Shown here: positions 52,227-63,345 of the stretch, one piece after another
Numbering within the stretch: position 1 is the stretch's first letter
Layout: the number at the start of each line of letters is the position of its first letter
Assembly (NCBI GenBank): GCA_008360975.2
Contig: CM039184.1
Location: forward strand, 32,413,797-32,477,796
Reading direction: 5' to 3'
Source: Lichenostomus cassidix
Taxonomy: Eukaryota; Chordata; Aves; Passeriformes; Meliphagidae
Length of the DNA stretch: 64,000 bases
Position numbers and translations under genes: made by a program
The notes under the pieces: generated by a model
Told to the model about the DNA's origin: nothing
Databases searched by the model: none
Seen by the model: only the letters and a program-made list of their open reading frames with translations

Positions 52227-53534
52227 AAGTCACACAACTGTGTTATGAGTTTTACAAACAGGAAATCCAAACTATTCCAAAACCAAAGTTGCTGCAAATT
52301 AACAACACTGCAGACTTGGATATATAGCATTAGATGCATACGAAAATGAAGTCTGTCTGAATGCTAAAACACAACAGAAATATTGCAAGCAAAGATTAGT
52401 CATATGTTTGACAACTCTCTATATTCAAATGGTGCTCTTCACAGAAAATTACAGCAGGCCTTGGCACAAGTGCTCAGAAAGCTAGGATGTGCGAAGGGTG
52501 TCATTAAAATGTTTCCCAACAGACATAGAACAAATAAGCAAAAAAAATTTTTTGCAGAAAATCTTTCAATATATTAAGCATAAAAAAGTTTCCACACAGA
52601 AAAAACATTTTGGTAGGTTTATTGAACAAAATATGTATGGTTTCGTAACTAAAGGTACCAAATAACTCTTAATAAATAACTCAATCAGTTCTGAGGAATA
52701 AACCCAGAAGGAAGTGGAATAATGCCTAATATTATCAGTGGAAAGCCAATAAAATGTCAGGGAAAGGAAATAAGTGTGAGGAAACAAGTTTGGACTCTGT
52801 CACTTTATAGCCTGCAAGGTAGAGACTGAAGATAGAAGGTAAAGAAAAATAGAGTGCAATTGTTTTCACTTCTGAAAACATGGAAGAAAAGAAATAAGTA
52901 GAGAACAAAGAAGACTAGAGCTGGCAAGCTTCTTTGCAGGTTTTCTTTGTCATGAGGTTGTGGGTTTTTTTTCTTTCACCTCCAAATTTGGGTGTATAAA
53001 GTAAAGAGAGTCGCAATACAAGGAAACAACTAAAGATTGTGACAAGACATCAAGGTTTACAAGATTTTGGAAAAGCTGTTAGTTTTTTGAGTCAAAAACT
53101 AAGTATAATTTTGTACGTACATTAACAAAAATACATGGTATCACAATTTGCTCTGTGCATTTCTGCTAAACTCTGAATTCTCAGATCCAGCAGTCATTTA
53201 GCAAACAGATGGACCAAAAAGAGATTTACTCAATATTTTAGGAAGCATATGCAAGGGAGGCATGAAAGTTTCTGATCACTTACCAAGCATTTGAAACATG
53301 CTTACAGTATTCATTGACCAACCATTCAAAAAAACCAAATTATATCTAAAATGAATTTCAGACATAGACAGCAACTTAATACTATTGCTAGAAGATGATA
53401 ATTTGTAGCTTTAGGAAGACATTTCTAGTTCAAAAATAAGGTGGAGACGAAAAAGTTCTCAATCTTTCAATGAAGAGCCACAGCAATCAACAGCCTTAAC
53501 AGCAGATGTTCCTCAAGCTTGTGCTCAAGTGGGG

Positions 53535-53542
53535 TGACGTCA
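53535..53542. promoter_or_regulatory. Perfect palindromic CRE octamer (TGACGTCA)
   Basis: The sequence 'ggtgacgtcaaagccgacgt' contains the full consensus cAMP-response element, with another CpG-containing ACGT core 13 bases on. CREB/ATF factors bind this octamer. CpG is rare in the surrounding DNA, so survival of three CpGs in 20 bases is notable. No promoter or transcript start is evident nearby, so function is unproven. Confidence 0.3.
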
Positions 53543-55669
53543 AAGCCGACGTGTGCTCTTCCCACCCATTTATTCCATGACAGCAATGAAAGAACTCATC
53601 AGAACAATTATGACTTAGTGCTGAGATTCTAAATCATTTGTAAGGAAAGAAAAATATCCCCAGGGACAGTAAACCTTACATATTACAGCTATGGAATTCA
53701 AAATTAAAATGGGTATTTTATCTCAGAGTGCAAAATACACAAGTTAACTAAAAATAGCAACTCTGTATTTAAGAGATTCCCATTAAAGTATATAACAGCA
53801 AGTAATGAGAGATTGAGAGATTTATGGATAACATTGTGGCTGAAAATCTTTCCACCACTTCCCACTTAGTTAAGCTTCGCCTACAAAAATCTTGTAGACT
53901 CTATTAATTATCTACCAACAATAATTCTGCTCATGAATTCCACTCATTATGTAGCACTTATGCTAACCAAGTCTTTGCAAATTTTTCAGCTATATATTAG
54001 CCACAGAAGTCAAATGATCATTAAAATTATCTTGATTTAGGAAAATGCCCATCAATTTTAAACTGCCTCTCTGCTTTTATTCAGCTTTGGTTCTACTGAA
54101 AATGTCTCTCTTGGTGCCTTGAGTTAGGATCTCCAAGGGGCTGAGAGAAGAGCAAACCCACTGAAAAACTCTGTTTGAACTACTAAGAGAAAGATCTAGT
54201 CTGCTTTAAGAACAATAACTACAGAAAGGGAGTGAGGTGAATAAACACAAACCATAAATAACAAAGTGTTGAAATATACAATAATCAATTCTCTGAATAA
54301 AGAAATACCATCTCTCTACTGATTGATTTTTTTCTTATATTTGCAATTTCAAAGATTATCTAAGTCTTTAAATACATCCAATACTACTGCAAAATGTGAC
54401 ATCAAACTTACAGAAGGAAAAGTACTTATATACAGCTTAATAAAAACACTGAAGAAATTTTAAACAATATTTTCTGTGTACTGGTGTGTAAACATATGCA
54501 AAAAGAAAAAAATGTGTGCAAAACAACAAAAGTAACACTTAGAGTATACCCAAAGCTTAGCTCATTTTGCCAGTGATTAGATCAAATTTGATGTAACATT
54601 TAGGAAATTAAATCTTGCAAGTATTTTACGTTAACTGTCTTATTCTATTGTTTTATCCTATCTGGAATCAGCAAAACAAATGCTATTTCTGGTTATCTTA
54701 TCCAGGTTTAAATTTAATCTATTCAGGTAAAGCCTAGGTCTTTTACAGAAATGCTTGTACCTCTGCAAAAACTGGATGAAATAAACAAATGCAACAGAAT
54801 TATTCTAAACTCAGAGACTTGCCAATGCCCAAGTAACACATGAGAAATACAACCAAAAATCTAAAATATCCTTTTGTCCCAGGGAAATGTTACATTGTTG
54901 TCAGGTTTTCACAGTCCCCTTTTTCCTTCTACTAGTAGCCAGATTACTGTTATTCAGCCCTTTCCCCATCATTCAATAGCCACCAAAAGGGTAAGTACTG
55001 ACAACTTAGAAATTCCAACCATACGATTACAAATTAAATCAGAAATCAGCTCTGCACAAGAGGACATGCAGGGTCTGATAGACAATTTGAATACAAGTCT
55101 AAAATGCGCCCTTGCAGAAACTGAATGCTAAGGGCACACTAGACTACACTAGCTACAGCAGAACTAGCAAGTAAAATTATTATTCTAATCCACATCCGCC
55201 AGAGTACATCTTGAGTACTGTATTTGATTTTATGCTCCCTGGTATATGACATATTGGTACACATGGAAAGCCAACAAGATGGTTTGGGGCTGGATGTACA
55301 AGGAGCAGCTGAGAGAATTGTGTCTGTTCAGCCTCTACAGGAGAATGCTAAGGGGAGACCATATCACTATACGCAACTATTTGAAAACAGAGCCAGACTT
55401 GCTGGAAAACGCATAGCAAAAAGATAGGAGGCAATGAATGTAAACCTAAGTTAAGTGAAATCCAGATTAGGTAAAAGGAAAAAATATTGATAGTAAAGAT
55501 GATCAAAAACCAAAACAGGTCGCCCAGAAAAACTGAGGAATCTTCACCCTTGAAAATATTCAGAACAAGTAGACAAGGCCCACATACCTTCACAGCCATC
55601 CCCATTCCAAGCAGGCATTAAGATTAATTCCAGATGATACAGAAATGCTATGGAATAAATGGTGGGGAT

Positions 55670-56186
55670 TGTATTGGGTCTGGCTGGGATGGAATTAATC
55701 TTTTTCAGGGCAGCCCTTATGGTATTCTGGTTTTTATTTGTGGCTAGAAGAGTATTGGTAGACATACCAGTGTTCTACCACTGAACTGTGCCAGCAGAGT
55801 CAGTCAGCTAAGGGTAAGCAAGAGGCTGAGAGAGGAAACAGCCAGGACAGCTGTCACATCCAGACCCTACCATATGAAGTCATGCTCAGACATAAAAACT
55901 CAGGGGCAGGAGAAAAAGGGGCAATGATCATGGTTATGGCAGCATGATGCATACAGAGATCCTGCCTCTCAGGAAGCAGTCAGACACATGCCTGACTACA
56001 CAAATTACTGATGGGTTTGGGGTTTTTTTTGGTTTTTGTTTTTGGTTTGTTTGGGTTTTTTGTGGTTTGCTTAAGCATCATGCTTTTGCTTTTCTCTTAA
56101 GACTGTCATTATCCCAAACCATCCCATTTTCTCCTCATTCCACAGGAGATGGGAGTGAGCAAGATGCTGGGGTGGAGTTTGGCTGT
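55670..56186 (+). mobile_element. Solo LTR of a second avian endogenous-retrovirus subfamily
   Basis: Begins 'tgtattgggtctggctggga' and continues 'tggaattaatctttttcagg'. It then shows the block 'agccaggacagctgtcacat', 'ccatatgaagtcatgctcag', a TATA-like 'cataaaaac' and 'gcctctcaggaagcagtcag'. The end region 'gggagtgagcaagatgctgg' corresponds to the 'gggagtgagcgagcggctg' part of related LTRs. It is related to, but clearly distinct from, the LTR at 11.15 kb. A GT-rich low-complexity tract (56018-56072) sits inside it. The flanks gggat (55665-55669) and tggat (56187-56191) agree at four of five positions, as expected for a 5-bp target duplication. No internal viral sequence is present. The 3' boundary is set mainly by that duplication. 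Confidence 0.75.
56018..56072. repeat. G/T-rich low-complexity tract
   Basis: Runs of T with GG or GGG interruptions ('gggtttggggttttttttgg'), lying inside the LTR. The tract at 58014-58075 is of the same kind. Confidence 0.85.
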
Positions 56187-58013
56187 TGGATGCCCTTCAA
56201 CTTGAATGATTCTATGATATTTCTTCAGATGCATTCCTCATATGTACTATAGGTGTCAAAATCACTTCATAATGCTGTGAGAAGTTTTTGTTAAAATTTT
56301 GGACGGTCCCTATTTTTTTCAAGTTTTGTTTGTGTTTTTTTGGTTTTTTTTTTAATGTGAAAATTATGACAAATTCAGTATTGGCCAATATCCCAAGAGG
56401 GCCACAGATCAACTGCTGCAAGTCAAGAATTGATACATTTATCTTCCTATCTCTCCCATCAATATTCACTCAAAAGTGAAGGGAGAGAGAAGCAGTCTTA
56501 AGGAAGATGGAGCAAAACTGAGAAGAATGATTAGATGACACACCATACTCCAAGTTTCTACGTGGGTATGTGTGAATCCTGACACATTTAAAAAATTTAA
56601 AGCATTTTTACTGTTGTGGGAGTTCACAGAAGATAGCTGAGCAACTGTTGTAATATGAAAACTGAAATAAAAAATGTTGCCAGATGCACTGGATTTGCTC
56701 TCCTCGCAAGGAAGAAAAGAAACCTCAAGGCAAGTAATTGAAGAATAAGCCAGTAAGATAAATAACAAGGTTTGATGGTTAAGATTCAGGGATTCTTCTT
56801 GGTTTAGGTTGGGAGCATTGTGGTGATTTTCTTCTGCTACAACTTATTTATAGCCAACCACCTATTTTATCTCATGCAGGGGTGAAAACAAGGGTGTGCA
56901 GTGTCTCATTGGTTCTGAAAAGTCTAATGAGCTGCTACAAATGCCTCAGACAGTTTTCTCAGACCTAGAATAGGATGTGTGAAAACTAAAAAAAACTTTA
57001 ACGAGCATGTTTATTTTACAAAGTTTGACAGACATGCTGTGTTCACATTTGTGAGATGCAGAAGGTTTGAAATTATAGGCAGAAATGGACAATGCAGGTA
57101 CACTTAATTTGAAACATTCTCCAGACAGACTTTTGGGGGCTCTTGGATTATAAAACCTCTTTCCAACAAATCACCACATGATATCAACATTATGATTTCA
57201 TTTTATAGCAGGAAAACACTGTTTATCAATACCTGACAGCCTTGCTCATAGACATTTGCAGAAAATCAAATGATTACAGATTTACATTGCCACATCTAGC
57301 TTTTAACACAAATCCCAAATACAAATTCAGAAAAAGAAATTTACCTGCACCAATAAAATGAGTCCTTTTTTCATTATTGTTGTTGATATTACTATTATTA
57401 GATTTGCTCTTCTGGACAAAACACTCAACAAGACCAACCTAAGTTTTGTCTGCTTGATAAAGAAAAATGAAGCATGAATTAAGAATCCTAAATTCCAATA
57501 ATGATGACATCTACCAGGACCCAGTTAACAGATGCCAAGGTATGTTAGTCAGAGTGAACGTGACAAATTAGTTATATTACAATGGATTATACATGGTATT
57601 CATCTTTTCAAATTAAAAAGTGAACTGTGACACCATCAGGTTATTTTTATAGAGGACAGTGGGAGTAGGTTATATTCCTGATTAAGAAATCTAAAATAAG
57701 CAAAGTAAGAAAGGGTCACCTTAGGAACTAAAATGTTTAAAGAGAAATATAATGCATAAAAAGAAAATTACTGCACTCTAGATACTGCAGTGATATCAAT
57801 CCATGTTCTCCCTTACTTACTCAAAACCAGCATTTTGATCTGGGTTTTTTGAGTTTATGCGTTGATATAGATTAAACTGTAAATGCAATGCAGCAGCTAT
57901 CTCTTAATTTAGAATCTGTCATAATACTAACAGGAAAAACTCTTAATAAGCCCTCAAGGTTTTACTTCTTTTGTTATGGGGAGTTTCACTTGGTTGGTTG
58001 TGTTCTGTTTGAA

Positions 58014-58075
58014 GGGTGGGGATTGTGGGGTTTTTTGTGTTGTTTGTTTGTTGTTTGGGTTTTTTCTAGCTGTTT
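58014..58075. repeat. G/T-rich low-complexity tract with four G-runs
   Basis: Contains GGG (58014), GGGG (58018), GGGG (58027) and GGG (58057) separated by T-rich spacers of 1, 5 and 26 bases. The last spacer is long, so a four-stranded G structure on the plus strand is possible but not strongly predicted. Confidence 0.8.
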
Positions 58076-58688
58076 TTTATTGACTCAGCAAGACCAGGAA
58101 AATGAGGAACAGGAAGGGAAAAGGAGGAACTGAAGTTCAGTGAACCAACAGGTGAGAGCCTGGACATCACTTGTCACAGTGAAATGACAACCCTGTGCCT
58201 GTAAAAGACTTGTGCCTCAGAAAGAGACACACAAGTAGAGGTGGATACAAAAGTAGTAGTCTGTGTTGGGCAGTTTTAGTGACATGACTTTGTTCTCCTG
58301 CATAGTTCAGAACTTGAGTTCACTCACACTTTTTCTCAAGTCTTTTAAAATGGCTCAAATTAACTGCTTTGCTTAAAAATTTAAAAAAAAAAAGGGACCC
58401 TACCACACCTGTCCCAGAAACAAATTGGTTTTTGAAAAACACAATTACAGGCTTTATTTCATTAGTAGCTAGTTCTAGCAATGCTCATAGAGATCAAATT
58501 AAATTCTCAACTAATACATTACTTGAGCCACTAAACTCCTTCAGCAACTACTGAGATTCAGTTAAACAATATGGAGGTCTATCAATGAACATTATAGATG
58601 AGTAGACATGCTCTGACATTTGCACTATCCAAATGTGCTTGAGAACGGCACAATAAAACATTCATAAAGAGCTTTAACTAATAAAAAG

Positions 58689-58709
58689 AAAAAAAAAAGG
58701 GGGGGGGGG
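58689..58709. repeat. A-run joined to an 11-G run
   Basis: About ten A residues are followed directly by eleven G residues. Such a run is unstable in replication and error-prone in sequencing. Confidence 0.9.
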
Positions 58710-60274
58710 TTGGTTCCTGAAGAAAAACTCTTTAATTTGTACTTCTTCAGCCCTTCCAATTTCACATATGTGCTTTATGACACTACTCCGTTAAGACTGA
58801 AGAGTTCTTCCTTCCTAGACTGTTCTTGCTAGTTATATAAAGACCAAAAGGTACCAACCATTTGTTGATGAAGGGCTATGATTTCTGCATGAAAGAGTCA
58901 GATATAATAACAGAGTCTAGAGATTCACTACCTTTTCTCTCATTAATGAGCAAACTTTCAGAAAAACAAAACCACAGAAAAGCAAGATAATGTAATATGC
59001 ATTTTGCTTATTCAGCCAGCTACACAAGGTCATTTTCCATGAAAGATTTCAGGAATCAAAAGTTATTTTTAACACTACACTAAGTACCTATTAAAACTCA
59101 TGCTCTCTTCTTTTTTTCTATCATTCCTTTAAAAAGATAATGGGAAAGATGAAAGAAAGAAGAAAAAAATGAAAAGAAAGTATTTCCAACTTTCACCTTG
59201 TCTTGCCTTCTTTCCTGCTTCTCTTGGGAGACTCCCTGCAACCATTATAAAGATTTTTCAAAACATGCCTTTTTCTTCTCTGGCCTGAGCATGCCATCAC
59301 CAGATGTATGACAGACTCACTTAGAAAAGACTCACTGCTTGGAATGATTCACTGGGAGACACAAAATACTCCTAAGAGAAGAGTTTTGATCTTTTTAGAG
59401 GGTGAGCCTGTTTTAGCCTTTAAATTAGTTTTTATGTCAAATATAGGAATAAGGGAGTGGATGGGGGTGAATGTGTCAAAACATAAACCTCCAGACATCA
59501 TTCAGACCAACCAATTAATTAAAATACCAGTAAAAGAGACACAACAAAATGGAAGAGCTCCCCTTTAAAGGTGAAAAGAGATAATGAAGTTCCACACTTC
59601 AGTGTAATTTCAAAATATTTCATGTGAAAATGTGTGAAGTCAGAAAAATTTTACTTAAGTGGAACTAAACAAAGATGACATTGTCTTCTCTTGAAACAAG
59701 GAAGAGATTTGCAGGAGATTCTTTAGGAACAAGGAAGGAAAGATATCACGCAGCACTGAAAAAAATTAGAAGAGGTCAGGTCTTATTCTATTCTTTACAG
59801 GTGGCTGCATTAAAGTTGTAATCAAGGCTTCTGTATTAATTTTAAATTCATGCACAAAAAATCAAGCTTGTCCAATCTCCTAAAAGCATTCAACCTGCTT
59901 CTTTAGAAGTAAGGAGATTGACACCACTAGAAAAACAAACCAGATTATTTCTTCATTGGGCCACTAATAGTCCCAACATAGTGTTTGAAAGGCACAGATT
60001 TAGTATATTTATGTGAACGCTAAGTCACATAGAAGTACCCTTTCAAAAAAGTTTCTTCACACTGAAATATAAAGAACCTTCAGAATCTATCAAAAAGGAG
60101 AAAGGAAACCAACTCACATGACATATTTTGGGTAAGAAAATGCCAGTGAATAAAACCACATTGTACATAGTGCTTTCTCCATTCATTCAGGCACAATTCA
60201 ACACTTACAGAATATAATTACAGAAATTCTCTTACTTTGTATTAGAAATGCAATCACAGCTGTAAGAGCACACA

Positions 60275-60316
60275 CCTTTATGCATGATGTTGTTTTCTTG
60301 CATCATGCATTAAAGG
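60275..60316. repeat. Short hairpin-forming inverted repeat
   Basis: The arms 'cctttatgcatgatg' and 'catcatgcattaaagg' pair over 15 bases with one bulged A. They flank the 11-base loop 'ttgttttcttg'. Confidence 0.75.
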
Positions 60317-63006
60317 AAAAAAAAATAAACCAAGAAACCTACAGGACTGTTATCTTGATTCTTTGTTCCTGATAGAAGTTTTTTTGCAACGATCAAAGAA
60401 ATACTATATAATTGTAAGTGTAGGACAAAAAAAAAAGAGAAAAAAATAATCTATAGATATTCCCTCTCTCGATTGCTACAAATAACATTTCCTTAGACCA
60501 TCTGTTCCTCTTTAGGTATAAAAGCTTCTAAAACAGATTAGGATATTAAACAGCCATCCTGCAGAAAAGTTTCCTGTTGCTAAGAAACATGAAGTAAAAT
60601 AATATATCCAGGGTCAGCTGTTACTGGATTGATTAGGATGATAAAATTTTTGACCCAACTTGACATATTTCCTAAGGAATCAAATATGCCATTTGTTTAG
60701 GCTGGACTGTTTCTGTAAGCCATATTCTGCTTAGAAATTTTATATTTGTATGGAAATGATGAGTAAAATGGTGTTCAGTGAACAGTGGCAGAAACGTTGC
60801 TCTGGTTAGGTAAATCAACAGGGAATTACAGTACTTTCAGAAATCATTTTGAGGACTTCAAAAATTCATCACATTTTGTATGACCTTTCATTTCCAGCAG
60901 CTCTTTCATTAGACAGACTTTAGTTCTAGGTTTAAGTCAAAGGTCAAGGCTTCTAACACACCACTTCTTTCAGCAGGCAAATTAAAGACAACGGTTTCAC
61001 CTGAGGCACCACTTCTACAAGCATGAAATAAGGCATTATTCTCTTGCTACTCTGAGCTCATTGATTCAGCTGGACTCCCCCTTAGAAATTAAGAAATCCA
61101 AACCATCTCTATACAAAATCAAATCCAAATAAAGTATTAATATAGTGAAATTACTGCACGGCTTCCAGTTGTGTCACTTCAAAAAGAGCATACAGAACAA
61201 GCCACAGGTTTGCTAAATGAACATTTAGGAAAAGATATTTTAAAAAATATTCAGTATGTGTGCAAACCAGTATCATTTTCCATGAAATTCAATGAATTGT
61301 GAACTTTTTTTTTCCAAAAAGCCAAAACAAAACAAAAAGTCATCATTATTTCAAAGGCTTCCAATGAAGATTAGAGAACAAGATCAGGAAAGTTTCGAAG
61401 TTTGTTTCAAAAGCATTGTTCAATTTACCAACATAGGTTCTTCCCTAGCAAAGCTGTAGGGACACATGGAAGCAATCAGGTACTTTGCTGTTTCACCTTC
61501 TACTCTCCCTACAGGTCTGCATAGCTCTCACAAGTAGCACATCCAAGAATTTCCCCCCTTCACTCTAGGGAGTTAATTACTCTACATACAAGGCCCTGGA
61601 AAACAATATGGTTCCAGGCTCAAAAAGTATTATGTTACAGTCTACTAAACATTAAAAAAAAAGATACAAACCAAACAACATGTAAATAGCAATACATCCT
61701 ACAAATAACCTAAACAAACCTGCTAGACAGTTAAGCCTATTTGTCCCCTACACAGTCTTTCCCACTGGTTTGCTGCATAGGCTCAAACATATACTGAATA
61801 TAACGCATGTTCAAGTACAGAACTACAAATGTCTATCTTGATGCCTACAGTTCTCAGCCTGAAATGGCAGTTCCCAAAATTATAGCATGTGCCACACGGG
61901 TATTCTTGTGGCCTGCAAAATACCTCTTGCTTACCAAGCTTGTCCCTGACACAACTGGATGATATAAAAATAGTTTCCTCTTGATGCCTCCTATTTATTC
62001 TCTGTATTTTCTACTTATTATCTCCTCTGAAGGTAACAACAGTGATAACACACCTTTTAAGAAAGAAGGCAACCTGACAGTGATAATGCCACACATCAGT
62101 GCTAAAATAGCCAAGGAGAAAAAAGGTCAAACAGCCTCCCACAACCCCAAGATTTCTTAATGATATCAAAAGATTCTGTACCTTTAGGGATCCAGTATAC
62201 CCATTCAAAAAGGCTTATTCAAAAAAATATTTCTATTAAAAATAAATTGTCTAATTAATACATGATACTCAGTAATAAACACTGTCCAGTCTTTTTCCTT
62301 CCCCTCTGACCCATCCCTCCCTTCTTCCTTATGGTTTAAATTTTAGTACTCTGGTGATACAGAAGACATTTCTAAACTGTAAATTAGGTCAAGATGTTTC
62401 TTCCTTTGACACCTTCTAACCCGACCATCCGTTCTCACGTTGACAAGGAAATTTACGGCTGTTCCAGTCTATGACTAGCCAGTGGTTTTGTTTCAGCATG
62501 AAACTGGTAATAGGGAAAGTTACTGCAGCAAAATTCTACATCAGATCTTATAAAATGGGAAGATATTAATTTGAAAATATCCCACTCATGCTCATCCTTC
62601 CAGAGATTTCATTCACTCCCAGCCTCAAACTCACCTACACACAAGTGACATGTGTCCAAGGGGTCTTTTGCCAGGATCACCTCTACATGATAAAAAGGAC
62701 AAGAGGCACCAACTACCAAATCCTCACTGTGTTTCTGGGTTTCTTCTCAACTGGCAAGAATAAATTACTTCTTGGACAGACCTTCACAGCTTTTAGAAGC
62801 CAGGAGCCATTGTGGGGTGGTCCACCACATCAGAACCTTACATATCTCAGTCTCCATAAATCTTAAGCCAGGTTTCCTACTCTGTTTTTCTTCATTTGCT
62901 AGGCAAGTAAGAAACTTATTAGTATGCATAATAAGCTTTCACTGACAAATAATCTGCTCTTTCAGAGGGCAGGAATCCTGGTCTTGACATAAGCATTCCT
63001 CAATCT

Positions 63007-63070
63007 TACCTGTGACAGTAGTGTCATGGGAGCTGCATTCTTGAAGAGCAGTTCTTCACTGTCACAGGTA
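63007..63070. repeat. Inverted repeat able to form a 64-base hairpin
   Basis: The arms 'tacctgtgacagt' (63007-63019) and 'actgtcacaggta' (63058-63070) are perfect 13-base complements. Inside them gagctgc (63030-63036) can pair with gcagttc (63048-63054) through one G-T pair, closing an 11-base loop. Confidence 0.75.
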
Positions 63071-63257
63071 TCCTTTTAACACTTCTGCTGTTTCTGGTAG
63101 TTAAATACACCATTCCTACCTCATTCATTCCAACCCTAATACTTCTATTACAGCTCTCCAGTAAAGGTTAACAAAAGCAAGCCAAGTCTTCACAAACAGC
63201 CCCAGCTGTCATTCCTGGAAATCACAGCAAAGGAGGCAAAAGCTGATGACTGTCAAA

Positions 63258-63345
63258 AGCATCTCGACAATGCTCTCAGGCATGTGGTGTGATTCTCGGG
63301 GTTGTCCTGTGCAGGGCAAAGAGTTGGATTTCTTCAGATTCTGTT
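63258..63345 (+). mobile_element. CR1 LINE 3' fragment (CR1-F-like), truncated at both ends
   Basis: The text 'catctcgacaatgctctcag' and 'gcatgtggtgtgattctcgg' followed by 'ggttgtcctgtgcagggcaa' and 'agagttggatttcttcag' matches the end of ORF2 and the start of the 3' UTR of the CR1 subfamily also seen, reversed, at 43.34 kb. The final '..tcccttccaactc' part is missing, so the 3' end is lost by deletion or decay. Confidence 0.8.

Larger units (their letters stand above)
51409..55179. other. Unassigned AT-rich noncoding stretch
   Basis: Contains an A-rich tract at 52194-52226 and a perfect CRE octamer at 53535-53542 inside a short CpG-containing patch. No gene or transposon is recognised. Confidence 0.55.
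55180..56215 (+). mobile_element. CR1 LINE 3' portion, interrupted by an LTR
   Basis: The left part (55180-55669) follows CR1 ORF2. 'tgagtactgtatttgatttt' plus 'atgctccctgg' matches the LEYCVQFWAP block. 'gagcagctgagagaattgtg' and 'ctgttcagcctctacaggag' match RELGLFSLEKR, and 'aggggagaccatatcactat' matches LRGDLI. The end of ORF2 and the 3' UTR are degraded by 55660. The CR1 tail 'gcccttcaacttgaatgatt' plus 'ctatgat' appears at 56192-56215, on the far side of the LTR at 55670-56186. Removing the LTR brings the tail next to the body. The CR1 is therefore the older element and the LTR landed in its 3' UTR. Confidence 0.8.
56187..63257. other. Mostly unassigned AT-rich noncoding stretch
   Basis: After the CR1 tail (to 56215) no transposon is recognised. 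The stretch holds T/G-rich tracts (56318-56360 and 58014-58075), an A-run to G-run junction (58689-58709), a purine tract (59140-59185) and two hairpins (60275-60316 and 63007-63070). The frame at 62588-62866 (92 codons, plus) has no recognisable domain. No gene or known RNA is supported. Confidence 0.5.

Noticed and set aside
62588..62866. 92-codon plus-strand frame with a faint RTRGTN motif like CR1
   Set aside because: No other CR1 block is in order around it, and no tail follows; the match is too short.
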